From: Liolophura sinensis
Taxonomy: Eukaryota; Mollusca; Polyplacophora; Chitonida; Chitonidae
NCBI RefSeq assembly: GCF_032854445.1
Contig: NC_088307.1
Span: 1,366,001 to 1,430,000 of the forward strand
Length of the DNA stretch: 64,000 nt
Reading direction: 5' to 3'
This document shows positions 1-10,601 of the stretch, one piece after another. Position 1 is the stretch's first letter; each line of letters starts with the position of its first letter. The notes under the pieces were generated by a model. It did no database searches, was not told the origin of the DNA, and saw only the letters and a program-made list of their open reading frames with translations. Position numbers and translations under genes: made by a program.

Positions 1-1517
1 TCCATTTTTGAGTTAGAGAATCATAGTTGAGTTGACCTCTCAATCAGCATGCATGATGTCTACTTTATGTATGATGTATTTGTAGTTCTTAACAGAAGTG
101 TTGACCAGGATCAGTAAAGGAGGAACAGACACTTTTATGTCCAAAATTTGAAGAAAGACCCCAAATGCTCATTCCAAAACTATTATAAAAGAAATGATAT
201 ATCTTCTTTATCGTTTCAAAATATATTTTTAAAAAGTATTAAGGCAACAGTTGCTTTTGTTGTTAGCAAAACACAGTATATCCTGTTTTTCGCAATAGTT
301 ACAGTAATTTATCATCGACTCTCACATCAAGTTCAAGTGGCAACTATATCCTGTCAAACATGCGCCATATCTATAGGATACTTATTCTACTTTTTCATAT
401 ACCCAGCAAGCATATGTATAATAGTATGCACATTTCTCAAATATTGAGCAGAAGTAAATATAAGCAGATCTGATTAATGATTTACAAAGTTTGTGATTTT
501 CGGAATGGTAAACTCTTCCTGTTTTATTATTCCTGCCTTACAAAATGCGAGCGTTAGGGTTAGTTTGATCTTAATGAACACGTTGATAACGGTTAAGGAA
601 ATTAACCGGAGTACCGGCATGTTACATCATTTTTAACTTTATCATGATTTGCTGGTAAATCACGTAGTGAACAGCGAAATCTAACTTTTATTGAAGTGTA
701 TTGTGAAACTACTACACTGAAATTTACATTTTGGTTGACGGAAAAGAACGGGAAAAAACATACACTGAAAGAAATGTAAATGTGCATGCTATTTGTATCC
801 GTAAAACAGAAAAATGGTCTTAAATGATATTTAACAGTGTACGCAAGAATTGCCCAAGTGTATGACTGCACGAGCAGTCACCGGCAAGCAAGGTTGGGTA
901 TAGTCGGCGAGAGCATCAGCAAGACAATCTAGTCTCAGATATGTAGGTTTGCAGTAGGTGCGTGCCCACAGTCTGGTCACTCCTCTCAAGCCCATGTCAC
1001 TGACCACCGTGTATGATACACTGCACAAGGTTGCACACATGGCAAATCATTTATAATTCCACCACTGACCCGGACTCAGTGACAACGCTTGCGGGCATCA
1101 AGCAATGCGGTTCAACACCTAGACATTCGAAACTGACTTAGGCTTCTTCAATACAAACTTACAGACCTTACCGTCTCACGTGACATCGTTTGCTTGCAAT
1201 CGGTACAAAAGATAATTTATGTCAGTCCAATTTGTGTCCAATTAACACATTACGAGGAGCAAATATTTGAGCCTATACTGTATATGTATACCTTAGTCTG
1301 GAACTGTAGATGTTGTTTTAATTTTACTTCTTAATGATTTCTATACATTCAAATGCGCTGTCAGAATATACATGTAAATTGATTTAGAAAGAATCATGGT
1401 TAAAATTTTAAAATTAGTTTTGCTGTTTACTATCTTATCAATTCAAAACGCTTAGTCAACAATTAAACTTCTGACAAACTCTTAAACTCTGACAAAGACG
1501 GAATCACAGCTTAGAAC
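1..1517. other. upstream flank, no gene recognised
   Basis: I see no gene here. Short open frames (for example 148-447 + and 602-871 -) show no domain, no splice context and no codon bias. A 5' untranslated exon of TLR-A could lie here or further upstream, but it cannot be seen. Confidence 0.4.
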
Positions 1518-1540
1518 TATAAAAACCAGCCCTAATTAGA

Positions 1541-1597
1541 GTGAGGGCTTGGGGTTTAACGTCGTACTCAACAATTTTTCAGTCATATGACGACGAC
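1541..1597 (-). repeat. SINE type B tail fragment
   Basis: Short fragment containing ggtttaacgtcgtactcaac followed by a cagtcatatgacgacga-like stretch. The same block is the 3' end of the longer type B copies at 21224-21569 and 39839-40150. Only the 3' end is present, so it is a truncated relic. Confidence 0.6.
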
Positions 1598-1825
1598 CTT
1601 AATTAGACATTAGAGAACTTAAATCGCTACACGAAAATCACGAACTAAACAAAGGACTGTAGAGAATTAAAAGACATTTCCAAAGGTTGCTGCATCCGTG
1701 GGCAAGAGGCGTTTTGTTTCTTTTTGGATTTCCCGTTGACACCATCTGTAACCACCATCCTCCACCATTCCCCCCAGTATGCTGAATCGTCGTATCAGTG
1801 AAATCTGGGGTACAAGTAGCAGGCC

Positions 1826-1832
1826 TATAAAA
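1826..1832 (+). promoter_or_regulatory. possible TATA box upstream of TLR-A
   Basis: TATAAAA occurs about 230 bp before the TLR-A ATG, and a second TATAAAAA lies at 1518-1525. If the 1826 site were used, transcription would begin near 1857 and run into the coding exon without an intron, which conflicts with the acceptor-like site at 2012-2013. The equivalent spot before TLR-B has no such motif. Motif match only. Confidence 0.15.
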
Positions 1833-1989
1833 CATCACATCAGCATCCGAGAGAATTACCTCTTCCGCTCTTCTTCCCTTTCGTCTATTTTTCAGCATTC
1901 CACCGCCATTATAAATATTCTCATTTTTGAACAGATAACTAAAGCCTTGTCGTCCATTTAAGTCAATTGCACAGTCTTAGTCTTGAAAC

Positions 1990-2013
1990 AAAACTATTTT
2001 TTCTATGTTGCAG
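1990..2013 (+). other. probable splice acceptor before TLR-A coding exon
   Basis: A pyrimidine-rich run (ctattttttctatgttgcag) ends in AG at 2013. TLR-B has the homologous site, ending in ttgtag at 14874, and similar sequence (gtcaatt...agtcttgaaac versus agtcttaaaac) precedes both. The conserved ATG lies 47 nt downstream in each gene. This suggests the first exon is untranslated and upstream of the visible region. Confidence 0.55.
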
Positions 2014-2060
2014 AGAGACTTCAGAAGAGAAATTCGGTGTTTTGGTTAGGCTGGAATGAA

Positions 2061-4772
2061 ATGAAAATGAATGCAAGAACAAAATTTACATCACTGGCAG
2101 TTTTCATTTATTCAGCCTTCTTCATGTCCGTATTAAGGTCAATGATGGTAAACGTGCAAGCCCACAATCCAGGCAATGTACCAGTCAGGAATGAAAGCCT
2201 TCAGAGAAAAATCAAAGCACTGCACAGCAATACCAGCGCAGCGCAGGTTAGAAAAATCAAGCATGTGGACTCGAAGATAGGAGTCACCCTTCCTGAGACA
2301 TTGTGTAATTTGACTGCTACCTTTCCATGCTCTTGTAGCGTATCGCTGGATGGGAAAGTTACAGTGACCTGTGCGCACAAAAATTTAACATCTGTGCCTC
2401 CAAACATACCAGAAAAGGTCACCGAGTTGATTCTCAGCTACAACAAGATACGAACAATTCTAGCTTCTGTTTTTGCGAAATTTTCTTCTCTGCAGACACT
2501 TGACCTCTCTTACAATGGTATATCTCATCTCGGCTCAGGAAGCTTTAACGGACTTCACCAATTAAAAACACTGCTTCTGGATGGAAACCCGCTCAAAATG
2601 TCGAACAAAACGTTTGCTGAGGACGTATTCGATCGTCTTGACAATCTTCTGTCATTAAATTTGAAGTCTAACTTTTCCGTTGAAGAACCGGAGATTCAAT
2701 ACCCTGATGTTGCCTTGGGTAAACTTTCTTCACTGGAGACGCTTCTAATCAGTGGGTTGTCGAATAAAACATTTGGAGCAGGCTTTCGCAACATGACGTC
2801 ACTTCAAACATTAGACCTTTCTTGGACACCTTCATTTAGGTTCATATCTAGAAATACATTTGTCAATTTCAATAATCTTACATTGAAGAATTTATTGCTA
2901 AACCACTGTGATCTGCGGTGGATCCACAAAGATGCTTTCACACATTTACCAAACATCGACACTATTGACTACAGCTACAATAAGAACCTGGAGATTAAAG
3001 GAGTGGGGATGAGCTTCTATGGTCTCCAGAATTCTACAATCCGGAAAATCGTGATGCGACGGGTCCATCAGCCGCCGTTCTTTTCCGTTGTAACGAAGGA
3101 AGACATACAGTATCTTAAGAACACGAATCTGGAGGAACTGCACGTAGACAATAACACTATCGGCCAGGTGGAAGACGGTGTACTTCTGCTATTGCCATTA
3201 TCAATCCAAATAATTCGCATTTCGTGGAATAACATTCAGTCAAACAACAGACAGGTCCTGCGCCTTCTGCGGTTTAGAAATGGCACAGAGATTGATGCTA
3301 GCTACCAGGAGGTATTTCAGGCGAGGGTAAAGCTGAGTAGCATTTCTACTTTAAGTCGTTATGATCGCTTTAACAACACTTCATCCCCTGTTGATCCCAA
3401 AAACAGTCAAGCCGTAAGAAAAAATGCAGAAATTCGATTCGTTCTGCCTCCAAATCTGTGGATGGTGAACTGCAGCAATACTTACAAACTGCGATATACC
3501 ATTCCATATCTCGAGTTTACAAACTCAAGCCTCACTCATGTGTATTTAGCTTACAATCTCTTGGACAAATGGATAGGTCCCGTCAAAGGTTTGGACAGTG
3601 TACGATACCTTGACCTAACAGGCAACAGTTGCTACAAAGTTTCAGAAAGGTTTTTTGCTTATGGGATAAATCTGGAAACTTTGCTTATTGGAGAAAACAG
3701 GTTCGGAAAGGACTTTAGCGACAACACGTTTTATAATCTCACCAAACTAATTCGCCTAGACATGAACGACAATCAACTTGAATCTGTTGGGCCCAACTTG
3801 TTCGCAAGGCTAACAAGTCTCACTTACCTGAACTTGTCCAAAAATTACCTTTCGAACTGGACGGGGAATATTTCCGGTCTAGTAAAACTCACCGATCTAG
3901 ATCTGTCCGACAACAAACTAAAAACGCTTCCCAGATCGTTGTGCAGGGATCTTGATACTATCCAGCAATTCTCTAACATCCAAATTGACATCCAGGGGAA
4001 CCAACTTCAGTGCATCTGTGACACGGAGTATTTTATCGAGTGGTTAACACAAACCAAAGTTTACATCCGCAATTTAAACTCCACTTCCTGTACTCTGGCA
4101 AATGGCACGGTACTGTCTTTGACAGATAGCACATCCATTCTGAACCATCTTCAGGGACACTGTCGATCTTACACAGTTCTAATTGGTGGATTATGCGCAT
4201 GTTTGGCTTTGTTTCTGATAGTGGCACTGGTTGCACTTGTTCGCAGACATCACTGGAAACTCCGATACCTGTGGTACATGGCAACGAACTGGCGAAAGAG
4301 AACGGGTTACCAAAGACTGGACACCGCCGAAGAGAATCCCTTCGGTTACGACGCCTTTGTGTCTTATGAAGACTCGGATCGAACCTTCATCCGTGAACAG
4401 GTTATTCCCCGTCTGGAAAGGGACGCTGGCTTAAAGCTCTGTATAGATAAGAGAGATTTCATAGCTGGACTCTATGTTACTGATAACATTCTACACGCCA
4501 TACAGAACAGCCGGAAAACCGTGATCTTCCTCTCTCAAAAGTTCCTAAAAAGCAAATGGTGTGTGTACGAGATGAACATGGCTCGGATGGAGGGAATTCA
4601 TAGCGGCAGAGACGTACTGGTGATGGTTCTGACAGAGAAAATACCGACCAGTCAACTTTCCGCTGAGATCGTGGACGTAATCCACAACCAGACGTACATC
4701 GAGATGACGAACAACGTGTATGGGGAGGCACTTTTCTGGGAAAGACTTGTTTCTGCAATTCAGGCAGAGTAG
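2061..4772 (+). CDS. TLR: Toll-like receptor A (single-exon TLR, TIR box-2 Ala)
   Basis: A 903-aa type I membrane receptor of innate immunity. In order: signal peptide ending near VQA (about residues 1-34); cysteine-bearing LRRNT (about 80-115, CxC pattern); leucine-rich repeats to about 640; one LRRCT with CICD (about 648-697); a transmembrane helix (about 703-727); a basic juxtamembrane stretch; a cytoplasmic TIR domain (about 761-903). The TIR shows box 1 YDAFVSY, box 2 LCIDKRDFIAG and box 3 FWERL. A single cysteine cluster beside the membrane makes it a V-type (sccTLR) layout. I start at ATG 2061 because MKMN is shared with TLR-B; the open frame extends upstream to a TTG at 1983 only by running through the splice acceptor. 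Odd point: codon 802 (GCT, 4464-4466) is Ala where the box-2 Pro is normally found. Family is certain; ligand is unknown. Confidence 0.96.
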   Translation: MKMNARTKFTSLAVFIYSAFFMSVLRSMMVNVQAHNPGNVPVRNESLQRKIKALHSNTSAAQVRKIKHVDSKIGVTLPETLCNLTATFPCSCSVSLDGKVTVTCAHKNLTSVPPNIPEKVTELILSYNKIRTILASVFAKFSSLQTLDLSYNGISHLGSGSFNGLHQLKTLLLDGNPLKMSNKTFAEDVFDRLDNLLSLNLKSNFSVEEPEIQYPDVALGKLSSLETLLISGLSNKTFGAGFRNMTSLQTLDLSWTPSFRFISRNTFVNFNNLTLKNLLLNHCDLRWIHKDAFTHLPNIDTIDYSYNKNLEIKGVGMSFYGLQNSTIRKIVMRRVHQPPFFSVVTKEDIQYLKNTNLEELHVDNNTIGQVEDGVLLLLPLSIQIIRISWNNIQSNNRQVLRLLRFRNGTEIDASYQEVFQARVKLSSISTLSRYDRFNNTSSPVDPKNSQAVRKNAEIRFVLPPNLWMVNCSNTYKLRYTIPYLEFTNSSLTHVYLAYNLLDKWIGPVKGLDSVRYLDLTGNSCYKVSERFFAYGINLETLLIGENRFGKDFSDNTFYNLTKLIRLDMNDNQLESVGPNLFARLTSLTYLNLSKNYLSNWTGNISGLVKLTDLDLSDNKLKTLPRSLCRDLDTIQQFSNIQIDIQGNQLQCICDTEYFIEWLTQTKVYIRNLNSTSCTLANGTVLSLTDSTSILNHLQGHCRSYTVLIGGLCACLALFLIVALVALVRRHHWKLRYLWYMATNWRKRTGYQRLDTAEENPFGYDAFVSYEDSDRTFIREQVIPRLERDAGLKLCIDKRDFIAGLYVTDNILHAIQNSRKTVIFLSQKFLKSKWCVYEMNMARMEGIHSGRDVLVMVLTEKIPTSQLSAEIVDVIHNQTYIEMTNNVYGEALFWERLVSAIQAE

Positions 4773-5118
4773 GAGTGCTTGTCTGTATATTTATAAAAAT
4801 GAACCCATAATGCCAAGCGCACGATCTTGTTCTCCGACGGCGTCTTTTCTCAGGCTTGCGCGTTTCAGAACTGTACACAGTAAAAATAATACACAGTCAG
4901 ACGCATTGTATGTACAGAATTTTGAAATATGATTGGTTTAAAACAACTTAATTCTTCTGCTGCTGTTCCTTTACGCTACTCTTGTAGTGGTGCAGCACTC
5001 ATTTCCATACTGTTGTGCACTGGGATAAATTGTTAAAACCGAACTCTTCAGTTAACGATGTCAAACGACCTAGCTGTGCTCCACGTGTGTGGTCAGATGT
5101 AAATTTTCATCCCATCTC
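4773..5118. other. 3' flank of TLR-A
   Basis: Probable 3' UTR and flank. I see no AATAAA close to the stop codon. Homology with the TLR-B 3' flank is hard to follow here and becomes clear again in the tandem repeat that follows. Confidence 0.3.
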
Positions 5119-5390
5119 GGTGTTTTTGGTTTGCTTGAATTTGTCCTCAATAGGGATGCTTGTCACTTGTTTATTTTTGTTTACTTGACTTCGTCGTAAT
5201 TATGGCTCCACGCCATTTGTTTGCTTTTGCTCACTTGAATTTGTCGTAAATAGAAATCCACGCCTTACAGGTCTTTTTGTTTCATTGAATATGTCGTAAT
5301 TACGGTACCACGCTATTTGGGTGTTTTTGTTTACTTGACTTTGTCGTAATTAAGGATTCACCTCACTTGCCTATAGAATACCTGTTGTTG
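5119..5390 (+). repeat. degenerate ~50-bp tandem repeat behind TLR-A
   Basis: About five diverged copies built on tttgtttacttgactttgtc followed by gtaatta. The same monomer (acttgactttgtcgtaatta) makes up the array behind TLR-B at 17690-18110. In both places the array ends in a similar ttgttgttgtt-containing stretch. It is therefore part of the duplicated TLR unit. Confidence 0.75.
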
Positions 5391-5640
5391 TTGTCAATAT
5401 TAGTTATTCTTTCTTTCTTATTATTAATTGCTATTGTTGTTAAGGCCAAATCTCAGATAGAGCTAACAGATGCACCTTGAATCTTATCGTATATATTGAT
5501 TGTGTATGTCACTTGTAAAATTCTCAATTCTGGTTGATTCTGTTTGAATTCTTGTAATTTTTTGGGTGATTTAGCGAGCGTATTGGAATTTGTTAAATTT
5601 TAAAGCATTTTGCCAAACTTCTGCCAAAGACTTAGAGCCA
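5391..5640. other. AT-rich spacer
   Basis: No gene or recognised repeat seen. Confidence 0.3.
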
Positions 5641-5800
5641 TTGTTATGGAATTATATATGTTATGTTATGTAATGTCATATGGTATACATTGTTATGAAA
5701 TGATATATGTTATGTAATGTCATATGGTATACATTGTTATGAAGTTATATATGTTATGTAATGTCATATGGTATACATTGTTATGAAGTTATGTGAAATT
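5641..5800 (+). repeat. ~53-bp tandem repeat, about 3 copies
   Basis: Three successive copies of a unit containing tatatgttatgtaatgtcat and then atggtatacattgttatgaa. The later copies are nearly identical. Confidence 0.8.
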
Positions 5801-6090
5801 ATAATTATACCATCTCATGGTAAAGGGGAATAATCTGATTTTGAGTCTGGAGACAGCTTTGTGCGCTGAATCCGAATACGCAAATATTTTATGGGGAGTA
5901 GAAAGAGTTTACCGCTGGTGAAAACAAGTCAAAATGTAAATCGCTGTAATGTGTAATAAATTTACCTGTGATTACCAGGTACGTTTGTCTAAAACACAAA
6001 AGTACACAGTGTATTGTCAGTATTTGACTATAACTGTGTTCCTATGTGGGTCGAATTGGAAACAGTTTCGGTCTCTGTTTGTCTGACTGA

Positions 6091-6430
6091 TTCTGGTATA
6101 ACGCCGCACTCAACATTATTTCGGTCATATCACCACAATGTCTCCGTGTAGTATATTTATTTATTTATTACGTCGTACTCAAGAGTATTTCACTTATACG
6201 ACGGCGGCCAGCACTATGGTTTGAGGAAACGGGTTCCCAAAAAAGACATATTCAAAGTGCTGCCTCACTGGAACGCCATGCTAAAAACACCAGTCAATGC
6301 GCCAAGCCCAGTCCCGCCCGCCCCGCCCGTCACATTATACTGACACCGAGCCGACCAATACCTGGCCTATATTCATCACATACTGAGTGCTTAGCGAGGC
6401 AAAGCCAAGATTGTTTAAGTCCTGGGTATC
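6091..6430 (-). mobile_element. nested SINEs: type V fragment inside a type C-like copy
   Basis: 6091-6140 resembles the type B/C tail (acgccgcactcaacattatt, then cggtcatatca). 6153-6240 is a type V tail on the - strand (tttatttatttatt, then cgtcgtactcaagagtattt and cggcggccagcactatgg). 6241-6430 returns to type C-like body (cacattatactgacaccgag, gcttagcgaggca). The order suggests that a 5'-truncated V element inserted into an older type C SINE. Confidence 0.55.
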
Positions 6431-6595
6431 ACAACATTCGACACAGAACCGCAGTATATATCTACTTTCTCTAAAAATTAAAATTACACTAAATTTCACG
6501 CCAATGGAAATTCTTTTCTGGGTGAGAAATAATTTATATGTCATATCATTTTTACCACGTTCATAAATGACTTCTACAAATACTTTCTCTAAATA

Positions 6596-6665
6596 AATAA
6601 CTGCGCTTTATTTATATGTTTATTTAACTGGAGTTCAACACTGTGCTCAAGAATATTTAACTTAT
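6596..6665 (-). repeat. SINE type V tail fragment
   Basis: TTTATTTA-rich end followed by ttaactggagttcaacactg and tgctcaagaatatttaactt, a diverged match to the type V 3' end. Very truncated. Confidence 0.45.
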
Positions 6666-7883
6666 ATCACTTTTAGAGTTGAAGAAATTAGAGTGCCTTT
6701 TTGAATAAATCTCGACCAGTGACGTCGGATAAAGTGGAATTTTCATACATATAACTGCATTTGTTTTGTATATGTTTCTGCCAAATGCACCTTGCTACTA
6801 TTTTTGTCTTATTTGAACCGTTAGAATAAAACTCACACAAGTAAGCTGACAACAGGCCGTATTTTCACCGTAGGTCACTAGACTCACCGGAGATAGGAAG
6901 GGTGTCAGGTCAACTGTCGACACTGCTCTGGTGTTACTCTCGATGTTGTACGTCTTTTATTATAAATATTAAGGTTGGAATGTGGAAAATTGTTGTCAAA
7001 TGGCGTATTGTTTCTCTTAACTTTGTTTTCGTAATTCTATTAGAAGTGTAAATGCTACACAGATACCAAACCTTGGACTTTACTCAAATTATGAGGGAAT
7101 GGCTGAAATTTGATATGCTGTTAGAAGATGTGTGGAAGATATCTAAAAAAAACCCTGTAAGACTTCGTCTATTTTTATGAGTAGCGACGTGACTCACCAG
7201 TTTTTTAATTTAATCAGTGGATTAGAGAATACCCCTGATACCCGTTATACACTTAATCAGGCTGTCGCTTGTGGAGAACTCACGTGTAAAGTCTATAGAA
7301 TTGACACTGCCACGTACAGTCAACCCACGTGAAAGACGCTGACACGTTCTCTCAACCTACGTGTAGAATTTATAGGAAAGAGCTGATGCGTACTGTGTGT
7401 TAAGACACGCTAAGAACTTGTCACAAAGAAGGGAGTACTCTTAATCAAATGCAAAGATCTTTACACAGTGAAGCTCAACAAACAACCCTGAATTTGTTCA
7501 TGGGGAAAATGTGTCGGTCTCTGTAATCAGGCCCTGAAGAATGAGGACTGATTCAGAGGTGTGGTTTTATGATTCAGAGGTGTGGGTTTATGTCAGGAGT
7601 ATGATCAGGTACCTGGTGAAAAGCTACGTGAGTGTTGTTTTTCACATACCTTTCCAAGTTCAAGTTTTTGGAGCTGATGTGATGATCGAGGTATACAGAA
7701 CTGACATCTCATAGATCAAGAGGATGATTCGCAGATGTCGTGTTTGTTGTGTAGACATTTGATCACTAAGTCAGTGGTTTTAATCAGGCAAAATACTCCG
7801 ATTTCGTTGGTCAGCAACAGTCATGGAGATATGTTTGATATAAGATATGTACATTTCCGATGTATGTATCGAGCGTCATATGA
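6666..7883. other. intergenic, nothing recognised
   Basis: Between the TLR genes. A few short direct repeats (for example gattcagaggtgtgg around 7551-7590) but no gene. Confidence 0.3.
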
Positions 7884-8190
7884 ACCTGCTAACCCATAGG
7901 ACCACTAATCCAATGCCTTGTTACAACGGTCAATCTTCTGGACCACTAATGCGATGCACACATACAACGGCCAATCTTCTGGGCCACTAATGCGATGCCC
8001 TCATGTAACGGCCAATCGTCTGGACCACTAATGCGATGCACCCGTGCACCAGCCGGTCTTCTGCAACACTAATGCCATGCACCCATTCAACGGTCAATCT
8101 ACTGGGTTGCTAATGCGATTCACCAATACAACGGCTAGTCTAATGAATCACTAATGCGATGTACCCATTCAATGGCCAATCTTCTCGCCA
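7884..8190 (+). repeat. ~49-bp degenerate tandem repeat, about 6 copies
   Basis: Monomer built on ggaccactaatgcgatgcac then caatacaacggccaatcttc. The copies carry many point differences, so the array is old. Confidence 0.8.
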
Positions 8191-8206
8191 AAATTGACTG
8201 GACTTA

Positions 8207-8436
8207 AGGGCCAGGTTTTTCAAAGCTGTGTTAAAACTTTAACTTTAAGCCAAGTCTTCAATTTTGTAATTAGGCGAAAAAATTGTGTAAATGAGTATTA
8301 AAAATGAGCTAAAGCTGGTGCCATATTTTCAATTTGTAGAACTGCGTCGGCTACTGAGTTAGGATAAATTTTCAAATATACAATACAGCGTATTACCAGT
8401 ATTAGCTGATTCACTTTTGAACAACCGGGTCCTGGG
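8207..8436. mobile_element. MITE-like element with short terminal inverted repeats
   Basis: The left end gggccaggtttttcaaag is the approximate reverse complement of the right end cttttgaacaaccgggtcct. The ~230-bp length, no coding capacity and TTAA-like bases at the left edge suggest a non-autonomous DNA transposon. Superfamily not assigned. Confidence 0.5.
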
Positions 8437-9334
8437 TAATAAATTCGTTAAAACACGGTTTTTACGTGTAACTAAGAGGGTACCTAAATGCTTGTATGAA
8501 TAATTCTGTTACCCACACAAGTAATTTTCAATCAGGTACATCCGTGGAATGTGGGAAATCGAGCTCTTTGCACATAATCGAATGCCATAATCAAACTTAG
8601 TCCACAAAGTATAACGGCAGGGTTAACCTTTCCTATTTCACCACATCATTACATTTTCGTGGTGCAGAGTTGGAACTACACGACAGATACGTCGAGCATA
8701 GAAGGCGTGTGAATCTTCACGTTGACTCATTCCAGAGGTCGTCAAATCATTGATGTTAGTTAATCGTTGATTTTCTCTTTCGTCAGCCGTGGAGATAGGC
8801 ATAGTTATAGCTTACAGGCACATCCTTCGTCCGTATGGTTATGCTTATCCTATCTCTACCCATAGTGCACTTGGAGGAATCTGTTCTGTACTGCTTTGCT
8901 GGCTTTCCCTCACCGCTGTGAATTGATTTAAAGCAACCCGTACATTGTCTATATCGATTTTGTCGCCTTCACAACTACTTGAATAATACAATGAACAAGC
9001 CTAAACATGCTGACATAAAACTTTCTTTACACCTTACAAATCTTGACTTGTTGTTGTGGTTATAGACCAGTAGATCGCCATTAGATAGCGGCAAGTAGTC
9101 CGCAACGAATTATGGGAAGAGGAACTTGGAACTCAAACACAGGAAGAGTTATGAAAGTGGAAATGGATTTGGCCGGGATTTTTGAAAAAAGTGCGAGATT
9201 AGAACGAAGAACGAGGCTTAGAAGTACATTTCCACTGAAGTTAGCCTTGTATTTTATCTCTCGATCGTATCTCAACCTTTGTTGTCTTCATTCCTGGAAA
9301 CTTAACTCTTCTCCTAACCTCTCTTCCAGACTCT
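8437..9334. other. intergenic, nothing recognised
   Basis: No supported gene. The open frames around 9081-9399 have no recognisable product, and the end of one overlaps a SINE relic. Confidence 0.3.
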
Positions 9335-9415
9335 CCGGTCTCGCAGCGACCTGCGAATGGTTGCGGCTTTGCTCGGTTCTCGCCAACCATAATAAATAGC
9401 AATCAAATCAACTGA
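9335..9415 (+). repeat. diverged SINE type V fragment
   Basis: gcagcgacctgcgaatggtt, then tgctcggttctcgccaaccataata, resembles the central and 3' part of type V SINEs (gcaacctgcggatggtcgtg ... cccaccataatgctgg). Confidence 0.4.
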
Positions 9416-10257
9416 ATCAAATCCTCTCAGTTACATTATACCTGTTTTACAGGTGCACCTACCACTCAGCTGATAAGGATTTCGGTAAAACAATCACGTA
9501 CAAGGCAAACAAACACTCGATTTAGGAGACCTTGAAATAAATCAATATGGCACAATATAAAGCCGGAAATTCACTTGTTTACCTTCGTTAGGGCACACTT
9601 ACCACATGCAGTAGTCTCACGCTTACTGTGTGTTCTGCTAACATATGTGTCATTTATAAAGTAGGATTCTGTAAAATGCCTAACAAATTCCTAACAAACA
9701 GGAAATTTGCAGTAGCTACCAGGTGGATGGTACAGTTGCCCGGGTAGGGGGCAGTAGTCAATGTAAAAAAACTATATATCTGCAGACAGTTTTTATGCTC
9801 GATTACCACGACGACCACACCCGTATCAGTAGGAACTAGGAACGGAAGGCAGCAGTACTGGACAAAGTTGGTAGGATTAAACCGTTATTTGTTCCTTTGA
9901 CTTTTCTTTTAACATTTCATTTGTTTACTTTAGATTTTTTTGATAAAAAGTCTCCAAGGTTTGTAAGTTGGGATACAGAAGTGTCCTCATTAAACCTTGG
10001 TTGTTTTCCAAGTACCTTTATTAAATTATCTGACTGGTTTACAAAAGGCGGGATTTAGAATATTTTACCTATATGACGGAAATCAGCATTGCGGTGAGAG
10101 AAAACCCACGACTCCAGGTAACTTGAAAGTCGCACACTTTAATACTCACCCGAACAAACCAGAGCTGGATTCCAGTTGGTGAGAGGTGGATCGGCTCAGG
10201 TGAAAAAGGGTTAAAAGTGAAATAAAGCAGTCATGACACACTTATTTAATTAAAAAT

Positions 10258-10259
<2 letters not shown>
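9416..10259. other. intergenic with a possible old repeat relic
   Basis: No gene. At 10070-10190 the run atatgacggaaatcagcatt, then gcggtgagagaaaaccc, loosely resembles the type V reverse complement and may be a very old copy. Confidence 0.25.
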
Positions 10260-10292
<33 letters not shown>

Positions 10293-10531
10293 TATGATTG
10301 GTGTTTTACGCCGTACTCAAGAATATTTCACTTATACGAATTCGGCTAGCATAATGGTGGGAGGAAACCGGACAGAGCCCGGCCATCCGCAGGTTGCTGC
10401 CAGATCTAAGCACATACGGCCGGAGAGGAAGCCAGCATGAGCTGGACTAAAACTCACAGCGACCGCATTGGTGAGAGGCTCCGGGTCATCATGCTGCGCT
10501 AGCGCGCAAACCAACTGAGCCACGGATCCCG
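10260..10531 (-). mobile_element. SINE type V, near full length
   Basis: Reading the - strand: tRNA-like head with A box (gtggctcagttggtttgcg), B-box-like segment, body (ccggccgtatgtgctta, caacctgcggatgg), 3' block (taagtgaaatattcttgagt) and an AATA-type tail (tttattta run at 10260-10293). An 8-bp direct repeat aaaaattt flanks it (10252-10259 and 10532-10539), as expected for LINE-driven insertion. Confidence 0.85.
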
Positions 10532-10601
10532 AAAAATTTCTTTTAGATATAAAAGTTAATACAAAAGAGAGCGCAAAAATATAATAACGTTTGGTGGAGG
10601 C

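Noticed and set aside
602-871. Small minus-strand genes at 602-871 and 831-1040
   Set aside because: No recognisable domain, splice sites or codon bias; expected by chance in DNA of this length.
1983-2060. Upstream extension of the TLR-A frame to 1983 (and of TLR-B to 14894)
   Set aside because: Both extensions start at TTG, cross or adjoin the acceptor-like sites, and are not alike between paralogues. The shared MKMN start followed by a signal peptide fits better.
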